Shown: positions 7,692-15,716 of the stretch, piece after piece
Layout of the letters: every line of letters begins with the position of its first letter
How positions within the stretch are numbered: position 1 is the first letter of the stretch
Source of the DNA: Cypionkella sp.
GTDB lineage: Bacteria > Pseudomonadota > Alphaproteobacteria > Rhodobacterales > Rhodobacteraceae
Assembly (NCBI RefSeq): GCF_030652235.1
Contig: NZ_JAUSBA010000051.1
Location: 93,284-157,283, forward strand
Length of the DNA: 64,000 nt
Reading direction: 5' to 3'
Notes under the pieces: model-generated
Database searches by the model: none
The model's input: only the letters and a program-made list of their open reading frames with translations
What the model was told of the DNA's origin: nothing
Made by a program: the position numbers and the translations under genes

Positions 7692-8960
7692 GTGCCGCCC
7701 CGGAATCCTGCTATGTATCGTGTCTCGCTCTTCATGCGCCATTTCGCCTTAGCCCTTTGTCTTGGCATCCTTGCCGCCACGCTTTGGCTTAACTTGGATG
7801 CCGCAAGTTACTATGATTTCATTGAAGGACGCATCGCTGATCTGCACGCGCCCGCCTTTTTCACCAATCTGCTGCCAGCTTGGCTGACGCAATGGTCGCT
7901 GCAAAGCCCGGCCCTGACCCCCGCCTCGCTCACCTCTCACGGGCTGATGGCATTGTTCATGTTCTTCGTCGGTAAGGAATTGTGGGAGGCGCTGATCCTA
8001 GAGCGTGGCGCGCTGTCTGGCCCGCAATCTTTAGTCCCACTTGGCGGTGTGATTGGGGCGACACTGGGTGCAGCCCTTGTCTGGATACTCACCAGCGCGC
8101 TGATCGAAACCGCCGCCGAATCCAGCCTTGGCATCGGCTGGCAAGTCCCGCTCGGCTCTGACGTGGTGCTCGGCTATGTCTTGGGCCGCCGGGTGTTCGG
8201 CCCAAACCACCCCGCCCTGCATGTGCTGCTGCTGGTCACCATCGCCTGCGATTTTCTCGGCCTCTTGGTGCTGGGTCTGTCCTACCCCAGTGGTGGTTTT
8301 TTCCGCTTGGGCTGGCTCGCGCTGCCGCTGCTCGCCAGCTTTGGCGTCTGGGCGCTCTATGGCCGCCGCCAACGCCTGAACGCCTCCGAAGCCGCCCGTC
8401 GCCGGGGCCTGATGCTTTGGCCCTATATCTTGGCCGCAGCCGTCTCTTTCATCGGCGTAGCCGCCGCAGGTCTGCCCCCGGCGCTTGGCCTGCTGCCCGT
8501 GATCCCCGCCATCCCGCACGCAGACCGCTCGTTCGGATTTTTTGCCGAGGCCGAGAATTTTCTGTACGACCCGCTCAACCGCATCGCCCATCTGCTGGTG
8601 CGCCCGCTTGCGCTTGTGCTGTTCCTGTTTGGCCTGACCCGCGGTGGTATTGACCTTTCGGCCGCAGCCCCCACCACCCTCACCACGCTTGCCGCGCTCT
8701 GGATCGGCAAACCCTTGGGCTTTCTGCTTGGCTGCTGGCTTGCGGCCCGCATCACCCGCCGCACCTTGCCGCAAGGCATCGCCCTGCGCGAATTGCTGCT
8801 GATCGCCATGCTGCTGGGGATAGGCTTCACCGTCCCGGTCCTCGCTCTGGACACCGCTTTGCCCGGCGGCGGCATGGCCGAAGCCGCCCGCCTTGGCTTG
8901 GCACTTTCGCTTCTCGCCGCCGCCGCCGCTTTGCTGCTTGCCCGCCTCACCCGCCGCTAG
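7692..8960 (+). CDS. NhaA-family Na+/H+ antiporter-like protein, non-canonical ion site
   Basis: A 422-residue membrane protein with about 11-12 hydrophobic segments. NhaA hallmarks are GLMALFMFFVGKELWE, GWQVPLGSDVVLGY (D157 matching E. coli D133) and WIGKPLGFLLGC (matching the K300 region). The essential Asp pair of NhaA helix V (D163-D164) appears as D187-F188 in ACDFLGLL, so the ion-binding Asp164 is missing. It may therefore have altered stoichiometry, another substrate, or be inactive. A GTG at 7692 preceded by AGGGAGGG 9 bases upstream is the likely start; ATG at 7713 is the alternative. Confidence 0.82.
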   Translation: MPPRNPAMYRVSLFMRHFALALCLGILAATLWLNLDAASYYDFIEGRIADLHAPAFFTNLLPAWLTQWSLQSPALTPASLTSHGLMALFMFFVGKELWEALILERGALSGPQSLVPLGGVIGATLGAALVWILTSALIETAAESSLGIGWQVPLGSDVVLGYVLGRRVFGPNHPALHVLLLVTIACDFLGLLVLGLSYPSGGFFRLGWLALPLLASFGVWALYGRRQRLNASEAARRRGLMLWPYILAAAVSFIGVAAAGLPPALGLLPVIPAIPHADRSFGFFAEAENFLYDPLNRIAHLLVRPLALVLFLFGLTRGGIDLSAAAPTTLTTLAALWIGKPLGFLLGCWLAARITRRTLPQGIALRELLLIAMLLGIGFTVPVLALDTALPGGGMAEAARLGLALSLLAAAAALLLARLTRR

Positions 8961-9010
8961 AAGCCGACCAACCTTAACAAATTCCCCAAAATTTGCCTAA
9001 AATTGCGTTT

Positions 9011-9063
9011 CATCTTGGCCTAAATACTCCACGGGGGTGTGGGGGTGTGAAGCCCCCACCGCT
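9011..9063. repeat. Dispersed intergenic repeat (copy B)
   Basis: CATCTTGGCCTAAATACTCC followed by a GTGGGGGT-GTGAAG-CCCCCAC hairpin. It is closely related to the copy at 6721-6780 and lies just after the NhaA-like gene, so it may act as its terminator. Confidence 0.65.
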
Positions 9064-9064
9064 G

Positions 9065-9297
9065 TCAGCCAGCGCTTCGCTTACCGATCACAATAAGCAC
9101 TTGGACATCTTCCCAATAAGGCGTCGCCCGCAGCGCACCACTCAGGGAAAGGCGTTCATGCAGCACGCGAAACGCCGCCTGACCCGCACCGCACCCCAAT
9201 CCGCCCGCATCACACCACGCATCACATCCGCGTGCGCGCAGACAATTTCCCCCACCAATACCGCCCCACCTTGCGCCATTGTCCATGGATGCGACAT
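9065..9297 (-). pseudogene. Possible frameshifted small gene
   Basis: On the minus strand, an open start MSHPWTMAQGGAVLVGEIV... runs to a stop in one frame. A protein-like tail (FRVLHERLSLSGALRATPYW, ending VIGKRSAG) continues in another frame to the stop at 9065. The switch would be near 9160-9180. This suggests a decayed or misread gene of about 75 residues. I do not recognise the family, and confidence is low because each half alone is short. Confidence 0.25.
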
Positions 9298-9440
9298 AAT
9301 GATGCCTCAAAGCCGGATTAGACCCGTAGTAGGCTCTTGCGCGTCACCAAGAACCAAGCGTTAACACTTCTTCGGTAAGGCTGGGGGCGCTGGCCGATAC
9401 CGATGTGCACAGACAGGAGGCAGACCCGTCACGGGCAGCC

Positions 9441-10094
9441 ATGATCGCGTTTGAGAATGTCAGCAAGTCCTTCTGGACAGGGAAGTCGCGCAAGGTGATC
9501 CTTGATCGCGCCTCTTTCACCGTTGAGGTCGGCAATTCTCTGGGCATCCTCGCCAAAAACGGCACCGGCAAAACCACCATCATCAACATGATGGCCGGGC
9601 TAGAGAAACCCGATGAGGGCAAGGTCATCCGCACCTCGCGGATCTCTTTCCCGCTCGGCTTCATGGGCGGCATCCTGTCGAAACACACCGCGACTGAAAA
9701 CGCCCGCTACATCGCGCGACTTTACGGCCTCGACCCCGATTATGTCGAAAGCTTCTGCCGCTGGCTGTCAAACATCGACGAATATTTTGACCAACCGATC
9801 GGCAAATATTCCTCGGGCATGCGCTCGCGCTTCTCTTTTGCTTTGATGCTGGCGTTAGAGTTTGACATTTACCTGATCGACGAAGGCATGCCGTCTTCCA
9901 CTGATGTTGAATTCAACCGCAAAGCGGGTCAGGTGCTGCGCCAGCGCTTGAAAAACGCCACCGTGGTGGTGGTGTCGCACCAGCCCTCGACACTGGAGAA
10001 ATTCTGCCGCTCGGCCGCGGTATTGCGCAATGGCCAGTTGTATATGTTTGAAACTTTAGAAGAGGCGAAGCGGCTTTATGACTACCAAACTTAG
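9441..10094 (+). CDS. kpsT: Capsule polysaccharide ABC export ATPase
   Basis: About 217 residues, the usual size of KpsT/BexA-type ATPases that drive export of group 2 capsules across the inner membrane. Motifs are Walker A AKNGTGKTTI, the degenerate signature YSSGMRSRFSFAL and Walker B FDIYLIDEGM, followed by VVVVSHQPSTLEKFC. The start MIAFENVSKSF at 9441 fits the family; an upstream ATG at 9405 would add 12 residues. The gene overlaps the next gene by 17 bases. The inner-membrane permease (KpsM) is not next to it in this window. Confidence 0.88.
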   Translation: MIAFENVSKSFWTGKSRKVILDRASFTVEVGNSLGILAKNGTGKTTIINMMAGLEKPDEGKVIRTSRISFPLGFMGGILSKHTATENARYIARLYGLDPDYVESFCRWLSNIDEYFDQPIGKYSSGMRSRFSFALMLALEFDIYLIDEGMPSSTDVEFNRKAGQVLRQRLKNATVVVVSHQPSTLEKFCRSAAVLRNGQLYMFETLEEAKRLYDYQT

Positions 10095-11793
10095 TGTTCA
10101 GCGCTTCCGCACCCGTCGCCCCGATCCGGTTCAGGCCCCCGCGCCGCTGCCGCTGCCGCTGACCGTGGCTGCCACCAAAGCGGCCCCATCGAAAGCCGCG
10201 CAGCCAACTGCCGCAAAACCCGCGGCTCCGGCGCAACCCCGCGTCGGGGATCGCGCCTTCTTTCCCACCGAAGAAGACGATGGCTTCGCGGGCATGACCT
10301 TCCCCACCGCCAACAAACCTGTCACCAAAAGTCCCCCCGAAGATATCGACACCATCCGGCAAGAATCCCTGACGGGTCGGCAGTTGCGCATGGCCCGGCG
10401 GCTTGCGCAAAAACACGGCCTGCCCGCCACTTCGGATTTTGACGCGGTGCGGCTCTTGCGCAACGCAGGCATCGACCCGTTCCAAGCCAATTCGGTGCTG
10501 GAACTGGTGTCCTCCAGCGACGGTCCGCCGGTGCCGCCCTCAGGTTCACGCGCGCTGATCCTGACCCCCGGCGGCGATGGCATCCAACTGCCGCAAACCA
10601 TCAAACCGGTCCAGCTGCCCTCGACCGAAGAACAGATGGAACGGGCGCATTTTGCCGAAGTTGGCAGAATCCAGCGCGATATCGTCGCCCGCCGCCGCAA
10701 GAAATCCCTGCTGCTGGCGGCGCGTTTGTTCGTGTTTGTCGGCCTGCCCACCATTCTTGCGGCGATCTATTACTATACCATCGCCACGCCGATGTATGCC
10801 TCGCACAGCGAATTCGTCATTCAGCAAAACGATGCGGCTCCCTCTGGCATCAGCTCGATGCTGAAAGGCTCGGCGATGGCAACCTCGCAGGATTCGATTG
10901 CGGCCCAAGGCTATCTGCAAAGCCAGGACGCAATGGTGCGGCTGGATCAAGACATCGGCTTTCGCAATCAGTTCTCAGCCCCCAGCATCGACCCGCTGCA
11001 GCGGCTTGATGTCAACGCCACGCAATCGGCGACCTACAAGGCTTACAAGAAGTTTGTGAAAATTTCCTACGATCCGACCGAAGGGTTGATCAAGATGGAT
11101 GTGATCACCCCAGATCCCGAACTGTCAGTACAATACTCCAAAGCCTTGATCGGTTACGCCGAAGAACGCGCCGATCAACTGACGGCACAGGTGCGCGACG
11201 ATCAGATGCTGGGCTCGCGAGAAAGCAATGATGAGGCCGAGGCCAAGTTGGCCGAGGCCAATGAGCGTGTTGTCGCCTTGCAGGAGAAAAACAAAATCCT
11301 GTCGTCTGAGGTCGAGGTCAGCCTGATCAGCGCGCAGATTGGCCAGCTTGACACCCAGCTGACCACCGAAAAGCTGTCGCTGGCGCAAATGGAAGCGAAC
11401 GCCAATCCGAACCAAGCCCGGATGGAGCCTGTGAAGCGCCGCATCGCGACGCTGGAAGATCAGACCGCACAGTTGCGCGCCAAACTGACAGAGAATGACG
11501 CCAACGGCCAGTCGCTGGCACGCGTGCAATCTGAACTGCTGGTGGCGCAAGCCGAGGTGGCGATGCGTCAGCTGTTGCTGTCGCAATCGGTGCAAGCGAT
11601 GGAACTGGCGCGCAATGAGGCCAATCGGCAGACCCGCTATCTGTCGGTCTCGGTCAACCCGGTTGCCGCCGATGAGGCCGCCTATCCGCGTGCCTTCGAG
11701 TCCACTTTGGTGGTGATGCTGATCCTGATCGGGATTTATCTGATGATCACCATGACCATCGCTATTCTGTATGAACAGGTGACCTCGGGATGA
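10078..11793 (+). CDS. kpsE: Capsule polysaccharide export inner-membrane protein, KpsE/BexC type
   Basis: 571 residues, longer than the roughly 380 usual for KpsE because of a Pro/Ala-rich cytoplasmic N-terminal extension of about 200 residues. A first membrane helix (FVFVGLPTILAAIYYYTIA, about 220-240) is followed by MYASHSEFVIQQNDA, typical of polysaccharide co-polymerases. Then come coiled-coil segments (about 370-500) and a last helix, TLVVMLILIGIYLMITMTIA. It bridges periplasm to the outer-membrane exporter. The start overlaps kpsT by 17 bases and the stop overlaps kdsA by 4 bases, so translation is coupled. Confidence 0.85.
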   Translation: MTTKLSVQRFRTRRPDPVQAPAPLPLPLTVAATKAAPSKAAQPTAAKPAAPAQPRVGDRAFFPTEEDDGFAGMTFPTANKPVTKSPPEDIDTIRQESLTGRQLRMARRLAQKHGLPATSDFDAVRLLRNAGIDPFQANSVLELVSSSDGPPVPPSGSRALILTPGGDGIQLPQTIKPVQLPSTEEQMERAHFAEVGRIQRDIVARRRKKSLLLAARLFVFVGLPTILAAIYYYTIATPMYASHSEFVIQQNDAAPSGISSMLKGSAMATSQDSIAAQGYLQSQDAMVRLDQDIGFRNQFSAPSIDPLQRLDVNATQSATYKAYKKFVKISYDPTEGLIKMDVITPDPELSVQYSKALIGYAEERADQLTAQVRDDQMLGSRESNDEAEAKLAEANERVVALQEKNKILSSEVEVSLISAQIGQLDTQLTTEKLSLAQMEANANPNQARMEPVKRRIATLEDQTAQLRAKLTENDANGQSLARVQSELLVAQAEVAMRQLLLSQSVQAMELARNEANRQTRYLSVSVNPVAADEAAYPRAFESTLVVMLILIGIYLMITMTIAILYEQVTSG

Positions 11794-12635
11794 TGCACAA
11801 CGCAATGAAACAGGTCGCCATAGGCGGTCTTCGTATCGGCAATGATCTGCCCCTGCTGGTGATCGCGGGGCCCTGTCAGCTGGAAAGTCTGGACCATGCC
11901 CAGATGATCGCTGGCGTTATGGCCGAGGCCTGTGCGGCTGTCGGCGCGCAATATGTCTTCAAGGCCAGCTATGACAAAGCCAACCGCACCTCGCTGTCGG
12001 GCCGCCGTGGCATGGGCATGGCCGCCGGGCTCAAGGTGCTGGAAGCCGTGCGCGGCTCTGGCATCCCGGTGCTGACCGACATTCACGACATCGCACAGGC
12101 GCGCGAAGCCGCGCAGGTGGTTGATGTCATCCAAATCCCAGCTTTCCTGTGCCGTCAGACCGATCTGCTGCTGGCCGCAGGCAAGACCGGGGCGGTGGTG
12201 AACGTCAAAAAGGGCCAGTTTCTGGCCCCGTGGGACATGGCCAATGTCGCCGAAAAACTCGCCTCGACGGGCAATGAACGCATCCTGCTGACCGAGCGCG
12301 GGGCGAGCTTTGGCTACAACACCCTTGTCACCGACATGCGCAGCCTGCCGATCATGGCGCGCACCGGCTATCCGGTGATCATGGATGCCACCCATTCGGT
12401 GCAGCAACCCGGCGGGCTTGGTGGTTCCAGCGGCGGCCAACGCGAATTTGCGCCGGTGATGGCCCGCGCCGCAGTGTCGTTGGGGATCGCGGGGGTGTTT
12501 ATTGAGACGCATGAAGCACCGGATACCGCACCCTCCGATGGGCCGAACATGATCCCTCTGGATCAGATGGCCGCCTTGATCACCAGCCTGATGGCGTTTG
12601 ACCGCTTGGCGAAGGCCGATCCCCTGCACGTTTGA
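11790..12635 (+). CDS. kdsA: 3-deoxy-8-phosphooctulonate synthase
   Basis: 281 residues. It condenses phosphoenolpyruvate with arabinose-5-phosphate to Kdo-8-phosphate in the cytosol. Family motifs are LLVIAGPCQLES, VFKASYDKANRTS, IQIPAFLCRQTDLL, VNVKKGQFLAPWDM, RGASFGYNTLVTDM and MDATHSVQQPGG. The cysteine at the AFLCRQ position is widely conserved. Coupling to kpsT-kpsE (ATGA overlap) supports a capsule with a Kdo linker, although the product also serves lipid A/LPS assembly. Confidence 0.95.
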   Translation: MMHNAMKQVAIGGLRIGNDLPLLVIAGPCQLESLDHAQMIAGVMAEACAAVGAQYVFKASYDKANRTSLSGRRGMGMAAGLKVLEAVRGSGIPVLTDIHDIAQAREAAQVVDVIQIPAFLCRQTDLLLAAGKTGAVVNVKKGQFLAPWDMANVAEKLASTGNERILLTERGASFGYNTLVTDMRSLPIMARTGYPVIMDATHSVQQPGGLGGSSGGQREFAPVMARAAVSLGIAGVFIETHEAPDTAPSDGPNMIPLDQMAALITSLMAFDRLAKADPLHV

Positions 12636-12660
12636 AGTGTTGCTGGTTGATTGATCAGCA

Positions 12661-12730
12661 GCGGGGGCCAGCCCCCTAGCCTGTTTTTTCTCGCAGAAAA
12701 TACAGGCCTACCCCCGGGATATTTGCGCAC
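12661..12730. repeat. Hairpin-rich intergenic repeat after kdsA (copy C)
   Basis: Contains GGGGGC-CA-GCCCCC, then a CCTGT...ACAGG inverted repeat with T- and A-rich arms, then CCCGGGATATTTGCGCA. The last part read on the minus strand is TGCGCAAATATCCCGGG, the core of the dispersed repeat family. It probably ends kdsA transcription. Confidence 0.55.
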
Positions 12731-12798
12731 AGAGGAGGACCATTTCAGACAGATTCTAGGGAAAGTGTTAAAAATCCCTTAAAGGCACCCAGTCATAT

Positions 12799-12842
12799 CA
12801 TTGATATAAAACAACAATAAAAGGTCCCGAGTTGGGACCACC
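12799..12842 (-). terminator. Terminator cassette (copy 1 of 2)
   Basis: On the minus strand the hairpin GGTCCC-AACTC-GGGACC is followed by TTTTATTGTTGTTTT. It directly abuts the stop of the flavoprotein gene. A 42-base block including the tail (12799-12840) recurs at 55478-55519 with 39 identities, again right at the end of a minus-strand gene. Confidence 0.85.
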
Positions 12843-14021
12843 TTAGGCCACCTGCCCCGCAGCCCAGCCCGATGACCACGCCCATTGAAAATTATACCCG
12901 CCAAGCCACCCCGTCACATCCACCACTTCGCCGATAAAAAACAAGCCCGGCACGGACCGCGCCATCATCGTCCGCCCATCCAGCCCATCGGTATCTACGC
13001 CCCCCAAAGTTACCTCTGCCGTCCGATAGCCCTCTGATCCCACAGGCCGCAGCCGCCAGTCCCGCAGCATTCCCGCCACCCGCTCCAACTCACCCCGCCC
13101 CAACTCCGCCATCGGCGCGGTGATCGCCAGACTGGCCTCGATATGCCGCGCCAACTTCTCGGGCACGATCCGCCCCAGCACCGTCCTCAGCGCCAGCTTG
13201 CCCTGCTCTCGCTTGGCCTGCCCCAACTCCGCCGTCACATCCCGTCCGGGGGCCAGATCCAACCGCACCTCATCGCCCTCACGCCAATAGCTCGACGCCT
13301 GCAACACCGCAGGCCCCGAGAGCCCGCGATGGGTAAACAGCACCGCCTCATCAAAGCCGGTCTTCCCCGCCGAGACCCGCCCCTGCACCGCCACACCGGC
13401 CAGCGGCACCATCCAATCCAACTCCTGCGCCGCGAAAGTCAGCGGCACCAAACCGGGCCGGGTTTCCACCAAAGCCAGTCCAAAACTCTCTGCCACCTGG
13501 TAGCCGAACCCGCTCGCGCCCATCTTCGGAATAGACTTGCCCCCGGTCGCCACCACCACTGACGCCGCCCGCACCACCCCCCGCGCGGTCTCGACCTCAA
13601 ACCCCGTCGAAGCCTGCCGTACCGCGGTCACGCCACAGCCCAGCCACAGCATCACCCCGGTGTGGGCCATATCGCCCAACAGCATATCCACAACCTGCTT
13701 GGCCGAGCCATCACAGAACAGCTGCCCCAAGGTCTTCTCATGCCAAGCAATCCCTGCGCCATCCATCCGCGCGATAAAATCCCACTGGGTGAACCGCTTA
13801 AGCGCCGACAAAGCAAAGCGCGGATTCTGCGAGATGAACCGATCCGGCGCGATCCCCAAATTGGTAAAGTTACACCGCCCGCCGCCCGAGATGCGAATCT
13901 TCTCACCAGCAGCCTTGGCATGGTCGACCAGCAACACCCGCCGCCCGCGCCTCCCCGCCTCAATGGCCGCGAACATGCCCGCCGCGCCAGCCCCCAAAAC
14001 GATGACATCAACCTGTTCCAT
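12843..14021 (-). CDS. HI0933/YhiN-family NAD(P)/FAD-dependent flavoprotein
   Basis: A 392-residue flavoprotein with an N-terminal FAD-binding motif VIVLGAGAAGMFAA, followed by GEKIRISGGGRCNFTN, the hallmark of this family. A second Rossmann element is VVATGGKSIPKMGASG. The C-terminal GLFFIGEVVDVTGWLGGYNF closes the FAD site. The family (aminoacetone oxidase-like/BaiN-related) has no firmly established reaction in this group. It is monocistronic, with a duplicated terminator cassette at its 3' end and the tRNA-Gln gene about 100 bases upstream on the other strand. Confidence 0.9.
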   Translation of the reverse strand: MEQVDVIVLGAGAAGMFAAIEAGRRGRRVLLVDHAKAAGEKIRISGGGRCNFTNLGIAPDRFISQNPRFALSALKRFTQWDFIARMDGAGIAWHEKTLGQLFCDGSAKQVVDMLLGDMAHTGVMLWLGCGVTAVRQASTGFEVETARGVVRAASVVVATGGKSIPKMGASGFGYQVAESFGLALVETRPGLVPLTFAAQELDWMVPLAGVAVQGRVSAGKTGFDEAVLFTHRGLSGPAVLQASSYWREGDEVRLDLAPGRDVTAELGQAKREQGKLALRTVLGRIVPEKLARHIEASLAITAPMAELGRGELERVAGMLRDWRLRPVGSEGYRTAEVTLGGVDTDGLDGRTMMARSVPGLFFIGEVVDVTGWLGGYNFQWAWSSGWAAGQVA

Positions 14022-14122
14022 GCCCCCTCATACGCCGCGAGGCCCGCGCCTGACAACCACATGATGATTTTCGCAAAACCCCCTTGCACCCCCCCGATGC
14101 CTTCGCTAATAACCGCCGTAGT

Positions 14123-14197
14123 TGGGGCGTCGCCAAGCGGTAAGGCATCGGTTTTTGGTACCGACATACGGAGGTTCGATCCCTCCCGCCCCAGCCA
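14123..14197 (+). tRNA. tRNA-Gln (anticodon UUG), phage integration site
   Basis: A 75-base cloverleaf. The acceptor TGGGGCG pairs with CGCCCCA, the discriminator is G and CCA is encoded. The D arm is GCCAAGCGGTAAGGC. The anticodon arm TCGGT-TTTTGGT-ACCGA gives anticodon TTG (Gln). The T arm is CGGAGGTTCGATCCCTCCCG. Its last 17 bases and the next 3 are repeated exactly at 31294-31313, so the integrated element leaves the tRNA intact at its left end. Confidence 0.97.
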
Positions 14198-14200
14198 ACT
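14181..14200. repeat. attL core
   Basis: The left copy of the 20-bp att repeat. Bases 14181-14197 are the 3' end of tRNA-Gln including CCA. The sequence diverges from the right copy immediately after 14200 and before 14181. Confidence 0.92.
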
Positions 14201-14248
14201 CATTATATTGTGTAAAATCATACGCTTAGCGGACCGTCGGTCGGCGAA

Positions 14249-14275
14249 TGTGTTACAGTCTTGTGTGTGTAACAC
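14249..14275. repeat. Integrase arm-type sites, left end
   Basis: TGTGTTACAGTC at 14249-14260 and an inverted partial copy GTGTAACAC at 14267-14275, about 50 bases inside attL. The same 12-mer is arranged in tandem next to attR (31186-31222). Occurrence only at both ends of the element fits integrase arm-binding sites. Confidence 0.6.
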
Positions 14276-14366
14276 GCGGGCTTTTCGACTCCACCTCGGA
14301 CGCATCAAAAAAGCCCGCCACGGCGCGAACCGGGCGGGCTATGGTCGTGTGGTGTTGTGATCGAGG

Positions 14367-14618
14367 TTAGGCGGCCTCGCCATGCACGTTCACCGTCCGG
14401 CGGATCGCTTCATTCGCTGCGTCGATTGCTTGACGCATCTTTACCCGTGCAGCCTTCAAATCGCCCTTGATACGTTCAACTTCGACACGGGCTTGTTCTT
14501 CATTGTTAAGCGCAGCAAGTGCCTCACGGCGCTTCCGTTCACGATAACCGCTGATGAACGCCGTCATTGAGGGGCTGAGTGATGTTTCAGCATCTGCAAC
14601 CTGTTCCATATCCATCAT
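14367..14618 (-). CDS. Small helical protein of the element (83 aa)
   Basis: An 83-residue, highly charged, mostly helical protein: residues 25-75 are rich in Glu, Arg and Ala and likely form a coiled coil. The first codon overlaps the stop of the next gene upstream (ATGA), suggesting an operon of small early genes near attL. I do not recognise it. It could be a regulatory or packaging-modulating protein, but nothing in the sequence proves that. Confidence 0.6.
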   Translation of the reverse strand: MMDMEQVADAETSLSPSMTAFISGYRERKRREALAALNNEEQARVEVERIKGDLKAARVKMRQAIDAANEAIRRTVNVHGEAA

Positions 14619-14956
14619 GCTACCACCTGCGCGCCGCCACGGCGTTCGGCCATCAGATCGGCCACCGTGCGATAAATACCTTCACCCGGCTTCCAGAACG
14701 TCACCTGCAAAGCGGCATAGCTGTGCGTCTCGTGCATGGCGACAATCGGGCCGATCAGCGACTCGGTGAAGAACTCGATAAGGTGGAAAGCACCAATTTC
14801 CGGCTCCACGCTGATCGTAGGGCGCTTCCACATACCGCCGTCTGCCATCGGGTTGCCATGCGCCTCGTGCAGGAAGCTGTTGAACTCCTTCTGGTTCATG
14901 CAGATGGTAATTGTGTTGGTTTCTTGTATCATTGGTCGCGCGTTCTCAGTGCCCAT
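14615..14956 (-). CDS. Hypothetical protein of the element (113 aa)
   Basis: 113 residues from the ATG at 14956, preceded by AAGGAA. The sequence has alternating beta/alpha character (NTITICMNQKEFNSFLHEA, then GAFHLIEFFTESLIGPIVA) without cysteine clusters, signal or membrane helix. An open frame continues 45 codons upstream, but that part is Arg-rich and lacks a binding site. It overlaps the following gene by 4 bases. Family unknown. Confidence 0.6.
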   Translation of the reverse strand: MGTENARPMIQETNTITICMNQKEFNSFLHEAHGNPMADGGMWKRPTISVEPEIGAFHLIEFFTESLIGPIVAMHETHSYAALQVTFWKPGEGIYRTVADLMAERRGGAQVVA

Positions 14957-15087
14957 AATGGGTTCCTTTTGATTGTCGATGTTTTGAAGTCTTGCTTCCC
15001 TAAAGCCTATAGCGGCCGATTCGAGCGTTGCGCTTGGCGGGCGTTCACGTTCCCGTGATGTCCGCAACCGTGATCTGTTTTTTTGCG

Positions 15088-15363
15088 TCAAGCGGCTTTT
15101 GAACGGGCCAAGTCGAACGCGCCATCGGCGTAACCGCGCAGAAAGTTGGTATCTTTACTGACAGCCGGGATGCCAGTCTGTGCGGCCTCAAACCCAGCCT
15201 CGTAGGCTTCCAGTTCGGCTTTCAGCGTGTCAGGCCACAAACCACCTACTTCGCCAAGCGTGGTGATCACGTTGTTCTCAAATTCGGGATGGTCACGGTC
15301 GAGGCTAACAAGCGCCGCAACAAGCGTGTCAAAACGGTCAGTAGGGATATACTGATCAATCAT
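15088..15363 (-). CDS. Hypothetical protein of the element (91 aa)
   Basis: 91 residues from ATG 15363 (MIDQYIPTDRFDTLVAALVS), an acidic helical protein ending LRGYADGAFDLARSKAA. It is the most upstream of three consecutive minus-strand small genes at the left end of the element; about 130 bases separate it from the next one. No family is recognised. Confidence 0.55.
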   Translation of the reverse strand: MIDQYIPTDRFDTLVAALVSLDRDHPEFENNVITTLGEVGGLWPDTLKAELEAYEAGFEAAQTGIPAVSKDTNFLRGYADGAFDLARSKAA

Positions 15364-15479
15364 GGAGTTTCTCACTCTAGTTTTATGGAGGGGATTTGCA
15401 GATGGGCGCGACTTGCGGCGCTGCGCCCATCTGCTTGGCACTGGAGAACCAGAGGTGCCTTAATTCCTCTGATAAAATT

Positions 15480-15716
15480 AATCTAGGTGATCCCGATTCG
15501 CAGTGCAAGACATAAAAGAAACTTTTTGTAAACTGTAAAAATGCAAAAGTGTCTTTCGTTATTTACATATTTGGTTATTCGCTAAAATATCAAAGCTACA
15601 GTTCGGATAGAAATGAAAAAGGGCGCACCTGAACGGATGCGCCCTATTAGTGGAAAGACGCCTGCAAGCAACTTTCCGATGACAAGAATCTAGGTGATCG
15701 AGATTCTCAGTGCAAG
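15480..15716. repeat. 30-bp imperfect direct repeat flanking the end of the HUH gene
   Basis: The sequence AATCTAGGTGATC..GATTC.CAGTGCAAG appears at 15480-15509 and 15687-15716 (27 of 30 identical), 207 bp apart. The second copy spans the stop codon of the HUH gene. The 340-base region between 15364 and 15706 holds no other gene and is AT-rich (15510-15620). It could be an origin, a recombination site or regulatory iterons. Confidence 0.6.
15611..15645 (-). terminator. Terminator of the HUH Rep-like gene
   Basis: Inverted repeat GGGCGCA / TGCGCCC (15621-15644) with a 10-base loop. On the minus strand it is followed by TTTTTCATTTC. It lies about 60 bases beyond the stop at 15707. Confidence 0.75.
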
